A stretch of 7,635 bases of DNA, from NCBI GenBank assembly GCA_002349055.1, contig DECD01000041.1:1-7635 (forward strand), in the 5' to 3' direction. The notes below the pieces were generated by a model. That model did not search any database and had not been told where the DNA came from. It saw only the letters and a program-made list of their open reading frames with translations. Source of the stretch: Bacteroidales bacterium UBA2939 (GTDB lineage: Bacteria; Bacteroidota; Bacteroidia; Bacteroidales; P3). Shown here piece by piece: positions 1 through 5,341 of this stretch. Both the position numbers and the translations under genes were made by a program. How positions within the stretch are numbered: position 1 is the first letter of the stretch; each line of letters opens with the position of its first letter.

Positions 1-120
1 AAACCCCATAGGAAAAGATCTACCAGATTTAGGGATGTCGCGCAGCGGGAGAACAAAGACCTGCACCCGTCAACCTTTTCAGGAAAACTGTCATCCAAAA
101 TCAGGGAAAGACAAATAAAC

Positions 121-155
121 TGTCCCAACTGTCCCAACTGTCCCAATTGTCCCAG
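121..155. repeat. Tandem 9-bp repeat, about 4 units
   Basis: Four head-to-tail copies of TGTCCCAAC: 121-129 and 130-138 are identical, 139-147 ends in T, and 148-155 is a shortened copy ending in G. The complementary strand reads as repeats of TTGGGACAG. The array abuts directly the 11-bp array that follows. Because the unit is a multiple of three, open frames through it give repeated tripeptides, which can mislead gene callers. Copy number may vary between strains (inference). Confidence 0.9.
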
Positions 156-188
156 TCAACTCCGAGTCTACTCCGAGTCAACTCCGAG
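156..188. repeat. Tandem 11-bp repeat, 3 units
   Basis: Three copies of TCAACTCCGAG lie at 156-166, 167-177 and 178-188; the middle copy has one change (TCTACTCCGAG). It begins at the base after the 9-bp array ends. A further TGTCCGAG at 200-207 looks like a hybrid remnant of both unit types. No function is apparent. Slipped-strand expansion of short intergenic words is the simplest origin. Confidence 0.9.
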
Positions 189-321
189 AAATTAACATTT
201 GTCCGAGAAAATTTTAACAACCTGCATCAGCATTCAAGTAATTCGCCCTCTAATTGACCTGCGTAGCTTCGTTAAATTCGAGTCATTCGCCGTTAAAAAA
301 TAAAAACATTCGCCATTTTTA

Positions 322-350
322 TTGTATATTGTAAAAAATTCGTATCTTTG
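322..350 (+). promoter_or_regulatory. Bacteroidota-type promoter of rpsA
   Basis: The -7 box TATCTTTG (343-350) matches the consensus TAnnTTTG used by the primary sigma factor of Bacteroides. A TTG at 322-324, 18 bp upstream, fits the -33 element. Transcription would start at about 353-357. The surrounding DNA is very AT-rich. The -7 box overlaps a perfect 10-bp palindrome, CTTTGCAAAG (346-355). A second TTG at 329-331 is too close to serve as the -33 box. Confidence 0.8.
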
Positions 351-354
351 CAAA

Positions 355-477
355 GCATTTTGAGTGCGCTGTTTCCTGTCAACGGATTGTTGCTCAAAGT
401 GTTAGATTGATAAAAAGTTGAACCCGTGCTGGGCAGGAGCACACAAAAAGAGAGTAGCGGAGCTCTTTTTTCTCCGC
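355..477 (+). ncRNA. Structured 5' leader of rpsA (candidate cis-regulatory RNA)
   Basis: The leader between the predicted transcript start and the rpsA ATG can form several helices. First, 355-364 pairs with 393-402: ten pairs, two of them G·U. Inside its loop, CAAC 380-383 pairs with GTTG 389-392. Next, GTGCT 426-430 pairs with AGCAC 438-442 around the loop GGGCAGG. Last, AAGAG 448-452 pairs with CTCTT 463-467, and GCGGAG 457-462 pairs with CTCCGC 472-477. The last two cross each other as an H-type pseudoknot with connecting loops AGTA and TTTT, ending 9 nt before the ATG. Pairings were found by eye; no energies or covariation were computed. Ribosomal protein S1 represses its own mRNA in E. 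coli, so autoregulation is a natural inference here. I do not recognise this as a named RNA family. Confidence 0.5.
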
Positions 478-486
478 AGAAAAAGA

Positions 487-2259
487 ATGGATTATAAGAA
501 CGTACAACCCCTGGCAGATTTCGATTGGGATGCCGTAGACGAGAAAGCCGGCAAGATTGCAGTCCAGAAAGCCAACGACAAAGACGAGGCCTATGACAAG
601 AGCTTCAACTCGTTCACCGAGCAGGAAGTTATCGAGGGTACCATCGTGGCCATCACCGAGCGTGAGGTGGTCGTGAACGTGGGCGCCAAGAGCGACGGTG
701 TCATTCCCGTGAGCGAGGTGCGCTACAACCCCGACCTGAAACCCGGCGACACCATCGAGGTCTACGTCGAGAGCCAGGAGGATGCCAACGGCCAGCTGAT
801 GCTCAGCCACAAGAAGGCCCGCATCCTGAAGAGCTGGGAGCGCGTGAACGAGGCTTACGACAACCAGGAAATCATCACCGGTTACGTCAAGAGCCGCACC
901 AAAGGTGGTCTCATTGTCACCGTGTTCGACAACATCGAGGCCTTCCTGCCCGGCAGCCAGATTGATGTCAAGCCCATCCGCGACTACGATGTGTATGTCG
1001 ACAAGCAGATGGAGTTCAAAGTCGTCAAAATCAACCACGAGTACAAGAACGTCGTTGTCAGCCACAAGGCTCTCATCGAGGACGAGATCGAGGCTCAGAA
1101 GGCCGAGATTATCAGCCACCTCGAGAAGGGTCAGGTGCTGGAAGGCGTGGTCAAGAACATCACCAGCTACGGTGTGTTCGTCGACCTCGGCGGCGTGGAT
1201 GGCCTCATCCACATCACCGACCTCAGCTGGGGCCGCATCAACCACCCCGAAGAGATTGTCCAGCTCGACCAGAAGATCAACGTCGTTATTCTCGACTTCG
1301 ACGAGGCCAAGCGTCGTATCGCCCTCGGTCTCAAGCAGCTCACTCCTCACCCCTGGGATGCCCTCGATCCTAATCTGAAGGAAGGCGACCATGTGAAGGG
1401 TAAAGTTGTTGTCATCGCCGACTACGGTGCCTTTGTCGAGGTTATCCCCGGTGTCGAAGGTCTCATCCACGTCAGCGAGATGAGCTGGAGCCAGCACCTG
1501 CGCAGCGCTCAGGACTTCCTGAAGGTGGGCGACGAGGTGGAGGCCGTCATCCTGACCCTCGACCGCGAGAACCGCAAGATGAGCCTCGGTATCCGTCAGC
1601 TCATGCCGGATCCCTGGCTGGCCATCGCCGAGAAATATCCTGTGGGCAGCAAGCACACCGCCACCGTGCGCAACTTCACCAACTTCGGCATCTTTGTCGA
1701 GCTTGAGGAAGGTGTCGACGGCCTGATCCACATCAGCGACCTCAGCTGGAGCAAGAAGATCAAACACCCCGCCGAGTTCACCAAGATTGGTGAGAAGATC
1801 GACGTGGTGGTCCTCGAAGTCGATGCCGAGAACCGTCGCCTCAGCCTCGGTCACAAGCAGCTCGAGGAGAATCCTTGGGATGTCTACGAGAGCCTGTTCA
1901 CCATTGGCAGCGTCCACCAGGGCAAGATTGTCAACATGAATGACAAGGGTGCCACCGTCATCCTGCCTTACGACGTCGAGGCATTTGCCCCGATGCGTCA
2001 CCTCGACAAAGAGGACAAGAGCAAGGCCAAGAACGGCGAGACTCTCGACTTCAAGGTCATCGAGTTCTCGAAGGACAGCAAGAAGATTATCGTGAGCCAC
2101 ACCCGCACCTTCCAGGAGGGCAAGGACGAAGTCCGCGCCGAGGGCGACGACAAGAAGGGTCGCGCCACCTCGAAGAGTGTGAAGCAGATCAACGAGAGCC
2201 TGGAGAAGACCACTCTCGGTGACCTCGACATCTTCCAGAAACTGAAAGAGGAGAACTAA
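487..2259 (+). CDS. rpsA: 30S ribosomal protein S1
   Basis: This is ribosomal protein S1 (590 aa), the RNA-binding protein of the small subunit that helps bring mRNA to the ribosome. Six S1 (OB-fold) repeats are visible at about residues 47-110, 128-195, 215-284, 299-371, 385-458 and 472-539. Repeats 3-5 are the most canonical, each with a G-[VI]-[DE]-GLIH-[IV]-[ST]-[DE]-[LM]-SW signature and an ending like [ILM]-[AS]-LG-x-[KR]-Q-L. The charged tail ends in EKTTLGDLD, as I recall for Bacteroidales S1. The frame is open upstream to a TTG at 418, but those 23 codons coincide with the foldable leader and do not resemble S1, whereas MDYKNVQPL matches the usual N-terminus, so ATG 487 is chosen. 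There is no Shine-Dalgarno; the bases before the ATG are purine-rich (AGAAAAAGA). The gene has its own promoter and terminator. Third positions are strongly G/C, as expected for a highly expressed gene. Confidence 0.97.
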   Translation: MDYKNVQPLADFDWDAVDEKAGKIAVQKANDKDEAYDKSFNSFTEQEVIEGTIVAITEREVVVNVGAKSDGVIPVSEVRYNPDLKPGDTIEVYVESQEDANGQLMLSHKKARILKSWERVNEAYDNQEIITGYVKSRTKGGLIVTVFDNIEAFLPGSQIDVKPIRDYDVYVDKQMEFKVVKINHEYKNVVVSHKALIEDEIEAQKAEIISHLEKGQVLEGVVKNITSYGVFVDLGGVDGLIHITDLSWGRINHPEEIVQLDQKINVVILDFDEAKRRIALGLKQLTPHPWDALDPNLKEGDHVKGKVVVIADYGAFVEVIPGVEGLIHVSEMSWSQHLRSAQDFLKVGDEVEAVILTLDRENRKMSLGIRQLMPDPWLAIAEKYPVGSKHTATVRNFTNFGIFVELEEGVDGLIHISDLSWSKKIKHPAEFTKIGEKIDVVVLEVDAENRRLSLGHKQLEENPWDVYESLFTIGSVHQGKIVNMNDKGATVILPYDVEAFAPMRHLDKEDKSKAKNGETLDFKVIEFSKDSKKIIVSHTRTFQEGKDEVRAEGDDKKGRATSKSVKQINESLEKTTLGDLDIFQKLKEEN

Positions 2260-2287
2260 AAAAACACTCTTCTGAAAAAAAAGTTTG

Positions 2288-2315
2288 GGGCCCGTGAAAT
2301 TTACGGGCCCTTTTT
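2288..2315 (+). terminator. Intrinsic terminator of rpsA
   Basis: GGGCCCGT (2288-2295) pairs perfectly with ACGGGCCC (2303-2310) around the short AT-rich loop GAAATTT, followed at once by TTTTT (2311-2315). It lies about 30 bp after the rpsA stop and is preceded by an A-rich run. It should separate rpsA from the next transcription unit. Confidence 0.92.
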
Positions 2316-2345
2316 GTGTCTATATAAGTGAAAGAGAAAAAAAAG

Positions 2346-2376
2346 TTGCACAAATAAATAATAAATACTATCTTTG
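2346..2376 (+). promoter_or_regulatory. Bacteroidota-type promoter of the surface protein-recQ unit
   Basis: TATCTTTG (2369-2376) matches the -7 consensus TAnnTTTG, with TTG (2346-2348) 20 bp upstream as the -33 element. The AT-rich spacer and the position just after the rpsA terminator support it. The -7 octamer and the following C are identical to those of the rpsA promoter. Transcription would start at about 2379-2383. Confidence 0.82.
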
Positions 2377-2443
2377 CGAGATGAGTGAATTGTGTGTTTT
2401 TTATTTAGAGTGCTGATTGATAAATGAATAAACTACTGGTGTT
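2377..2443 (+). other. Leader of the surface protein gene, with two mini-ORFs
   Basis: The AT-rich leader lacks a Shine-Dalgarno. It contains an 11-codon mini-ORF (2381-2416, MSELCVFYLEC) that begins at or next to the predicted transcript start. A 7-codon mini-ORF follows (2424-2447, MNKLLVL), whose TGA overlaps the ATG of the main gene (ATGA). Bases 2409-2424 closely match 398-414 of the rpsA leader. Whether either mini-ORF is translated is unknown; such short ORFs arise easily by chance. Confidence 0.35.
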
Positions 2444-5341
2444 ATGACAAAGAAGATTGTTTTCGCATGGATGATGTCTGTCGGCTTGATGTTGATGACG
2501 GGAGGGGTGGCCTATGGACAATCGACGGAGTGGAGCCAAACCACGGCTTGCCCGGGATGGAACAATCCGGCCAATTTCAATGTGGGCAGTGCCAACTTCT
2601 ATTATTCGGGTCAGACGGGCGACCGCTCCTCGGGAGCGCCTAACGTGATGACAGGCTCGCTGGGCGGCATGCAGCTGACGAGCCAGATGTACAACCGCTC
2701 GGCGATGGCCAATGTGACCTTCTCGACGTATGGCGACTGTGCCAACATCCCCAGCCAGAACAACGCGTTCTATATCCATACCTCGGCGGGCAACGATGCA
2801 AACACGGGTAACCAGCTGCCCTATATCCCGTCGGCGCAGTTCAATACCCAGGACCCGCTCGAGATAGCACATACCAATCTGACGAAGAGTATCCGCATCG
2901 GCGACGCCTGCGGAGGTCATAATACCAATAGCTTGTTCTACACCCTGAAGGTGACGCCGCAGAACGCCATGTTCTATATCTATTACGCCTGTGTTGTGGA
3001 AGACCCGGGCGGAGGCGGACACGGTGCGGCCAACGACCCGTCGTTTGTTATCCGTGTTCTGAAACAGAATAACGCCGGAAACTGGGTACAGTTGAGCGAC
3101 ACGCTGGCCTATATGGAGACGGCTACGGAGCCCAGCCAGGGTGGCACCCTTCAGAATAATGTGAACGGTTGGCACCACTCCAACTCCGGCTATGCTGTGT
3201 GGTGGAAACAGTGGACCAAAGTGGCACTCAACCTGACGAACTATCTTGACCAGAATCTGAGAATCCAGGTGGTGATTGGCGACTGCGGTTATTCGCAGCA
3301 CTTCGCCTACGCCTATATCTGCGGTGAGTGCCGCCCGATGACGATTAACTCGTCGGGATGCCCTCCGGGACTTTCGACCGATGTGACGACGCTGTCGGCC
3401 CCTCAGGGCTTGCAGAACTATGTGTGGTATGCCTCGGAATGGGGTGTGGCGCAACCGCCGGTTCTTTTCAACCCCGGCGAGACAAACGGCCACTTCACGT
3501 GGCGTCAGCTGTCGCCCGACCAGAGCACCGCCTACAACTATAACGTGCAGGCATCGGATTTCCAGGTGACACGCCGCTACCGAGCCAACGGCACGGTGGA
3601 ATATATCGATTCTGTGGGCAACTGGCAGACGTTCCGCTGCAAACTGACTTCGGCCCTCGACCCCACCAAGCCCATCACTTCCTACATGTATGTCAACGTG
3701 CAGAACCAGAAGCCGACAATGGAGGTGGATTCGCTGTTCGCCTGCGACGGCAAGGCCACGCTGTGGAACAAGAGCTATGTGCCGGGCGACCCGTCGCTGG
3801 TTCAGATGGATTCCACCCGGTGGTCGTTCTACAACAACCCTTATTGCGAAGGCGAGGCGCTTGAGACCTTTGTCGGCGACAGTGCATCGAAGATTTTCGA
3901 GGACACAGATTTGAAGGGCGTCCGTGTGAGAACGTTCACTACCGATCCCAACTGCTATTCCGATGCTATCTATCCGATACGGCCGAGAGAGAACCCGCAC
4001 GCAGGCTTTGTGATTGACGACCCCGTGCTGTGCGACACGGCCTCGACATTTATCAGGGATACGACCAGCGGAGAGAGGTTGACGCGCGAATGGTCGTTCC
4101 GTGCGCCCGATGCTCCCGACGAGGATACCACCCTTGGGGTGCACATCTCGGGCAGCGGGGACGAGAACCGGGCTGTCAGACGTTCGTTCACCCACTCGGT
4201 GGAGCCCATTCAGTTGAAAGTGTTGAACGGCACCTATTCCCTCAACCCCAGCAACCTGTACGACACCACCTGGTGCAACACGGTGGTACGCGACACGGTG
4301 CTGGTGTTTCTGCACCCCGAGTTGGAGGTGACGGGCGACACGGTGGTCTGCGAAGGAAGCCTGACGAATGCCACGGTGCGAGCCATGGGCGTGGACAGCT
4401 GTACCTACGAATGGTCGCTCACGCCCGACCGTGTTACCGGAGGGCTGCCCGCAGGACCCACGCTGCAAGTGACGCCCTACGCCGACACGGCGACCTATTA
4501 TGTGAAAGTGACCAGCCAGCCGCAGGGATGCGTGGCTTGGGACAGCATCCATACCTATCTGGTGCGTCCTAAGCTGACGATACTGCCCGAGGACGGCCGC
4601 ATCTGTCCCGGCGACGTGGCCACGTTGACGGGTGGCGATGCCCACCATTTCAGCTGGACGGCTTCGCCTGCCGACGCCTCGTTGGCAGGGCAGGAGAATG
4701 CCAGCCAAATCAATGTCTCGCCCCAAGTGACGACGACCTACACTATGATAGGTCACGGCTCGAACAACTGCAACGCCACCCCGCTGACGAAGAAGGTGAC
4801 CATCGTGCCGCTGCCGGTGCCCAAGGTGGGGCTCACGCCCGGCTTTGTCGACACCGACAATCCTACCATGGTGCTGCGCGACCAATCCACCAATGGTGTC
4901 AGCTCTTCGTGGCTGTTCAACGACGGCTCCACGGCCACGGGCCGTGAGGTGAGCCATGTGTTTGAGAACTGCATTGGCATGGATTCGGTGCCGGTGACGC
5001 TGACGAGCTACAACGCGCTGGAGTGCCCGACGATCTACCCGTTCTACGTGCCGGTGAATGTCTTCACCGTCTGGTTCCCCACGGCGTTCACCCCCGGGTC
5101 GACAGATGGAAACAGCAAGTTCAGCCTCTTCACCATCAACGAGTATCAGTACTTCCACATCTATATCTACAACCGCCGCGGTGAACTGGTTTACGAGTCG
5201 GACGATGTCCACTTCCAGTGGGACGGCACCAAGGACGGCGAGCCTGTTCCGCAGGGTGCATACGTCTACACCTGCCGCTACCGTAAGCCTGGCACCACAA
5301 CGTTGGGAACCTTCCAAGGCACCATTACGCTTATCCGCTGA
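2444..5341 (+). CDS. Secreted multi-domain surface protein with T9SS type B sorting domain
   Basis: This 965-aa protein is predicted to be exported and displayed on, or released from, the cell surface by the type IX secretion system. Residues 1-25 are a signal peptide: MTKK, a hydrophobic stretch, then AYG before Gln26. Residues about 26-297 resemble the N-terminal β-rich domain common in gliding-motility-associated proteins, with YxACVVEDPG (about 181-189) and DCGYSQHFAYAYI (280-292). Five Ig/PKD-like modules follow, each with an early Cys and a Trp 17-26 residues later (C306/W328, C434/W460, C530/W550, C636/W657, C721/W738), then a PKD domain at about 794-872 (W823). Residues 876-965 are the C-terminal domain: FPTAFTPG, IYIYNRRGELVYES, WDGTKDG, PQGAYVY and terminal GTITLIR. 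ATG 2444 is chosen because the signal peptide begins there. The ligand is unknown; an adhesin-like role is inference. No SprF/PorP-type partner is in the window. The stop overlaps the recQ start by one base. Confidence 0.9.
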   Translation: MTKKIVFAWMMSVGLMLMTGGVAYGQSTEWSQTTACPGWNNPANFNVGSANFYYSGQTGDRSSGAPNVMTGSLGGMQLTSQMYNRSAMANVTFSTYGDCANIPSQNNAFYIHTSAGNDANTGNQLPYIPSAQFNTQDPLEIAHTNLTKSIRIGDACGGHNTNSLFYTLKVTPQNAMFYIYYACVVEDPGGGGHGAANDPSFVIRVLKQNNAGNWVQLSDTLAYMETATEPSQGGTLQNNVNGWHHSNSGYAVWWKQWTKVALNLTNYLDQNLRIQVVIGDCGYSQHFAYAYICGECRPMTINSSGCPPGLSTDVTTLSAPQGLQNYVWYASEWGVAQPPVLFNPGETNGHFTWRQLSPDQSTAYNYNVQASDFQVTRRYRANGTVEYIDSVGNWQTFRCKLTSALDPTKPITSYMYVNVQNQKPTMEVDSLFACDGKATLWNKSYVPGDPSLVQMDSTRWSFYNNPYCEGEALETFVGDSASKIFEDTDLKGVRVRTFTTDPNCYSDAIYPIRPRENPHAGFVIDDPVLCDTASTFIRDTTSGERLTREWSFRAPDAPDEDTTLGVHISGSGDENRAVRRSFTHSVEPIQLKVLNGTYSLNPSNLYDTTWCNTVVRDTVLVFLHPELEVTGDTVVCEGSLTNATVRAMGVDSCTYEWSLTPDRVTGGLPAGPTLQVTPYADTATYYVKVTSQPQGCVAWDSIHTYLVRPKLTILPEDGRICPGDVATLTGGDAHHFSWTASPADASLAGQENASQINVSPQVTTTYTMIGHGSNNCNATPLTKKVTIVPLPVPKVGLTPGFVDTDNPTMVLRDQSTNGVSSSWLFNDGSTATGREVSHVFENCIGMDSVPVTLTSYNALECPTIYPFYVPVNVFTVWFPTAFTPGSTDGNSKFSLFTINEYQYFHIYIYNRRGELVYESDDVHFQWDGTKDGEPVPQGAYVYTCRYRKPGTTTLGTFQGTITLIR

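Larger units (their letters stand above)
1..320. other. Non-coding region upstream of the rpsA promoter
   Basis: I see no convincing gene in this stretch. One forward frame stays open from the window edge to a stop at 193-195, but it has no start inside the window and its last third is just the 9-base repeat read as Cys-Pro-Asn triplets, so it does not look like protein. The stretch holds two adjacent tandem-repeat arrays (121-188) and, closer to rpsA, AT-rich DNA with repeated ATTCG words. The upstream gene and its terminator, if any, lie outside the window. Confidence 0.6.

Noticed and set aside
121..188. CRISPR-like array
   Set aside because: The units are 9 and 11 bp with no spacers between them and no cas genes in the window; these are simple tandem repeats.
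1..195. Possible 3' end of a protein gene entering from the left edge
   Set aside because: The frame is open, but its end is made of the 9-bp tandem repeat (CPN triplets) and of the 11-bp array, and the rest has no recognisable family features. Without the upstream sequence it cannot be supported.
435..440. AGGAG-like Shine-Dalgarno in the rpsA leader
   Set aside because: CAGGAG at 435-440 is nearly 50 nt from the ATG and lies in the loop and 3' arm of a hairpin; Bacteroidota rarely use such sites.
418..486. N-terminal extension of S1 from a TTG at 418
   Set aside because: The extra 23 residues (including CWAGAHKKRV) do not resemble S1 and coincide with the hairpin and pseudoknot sequences of the leader; ATG 487 gives the expected N-terminus.
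394..2100. A 568-codon minus-strand open frame across rpsA
   Set aside because: Same codon-register shadow caused by GC-biased codon use in rpsA; the translation mirrors the S1 repeats as acidic, Leu/Val-rich repeats.
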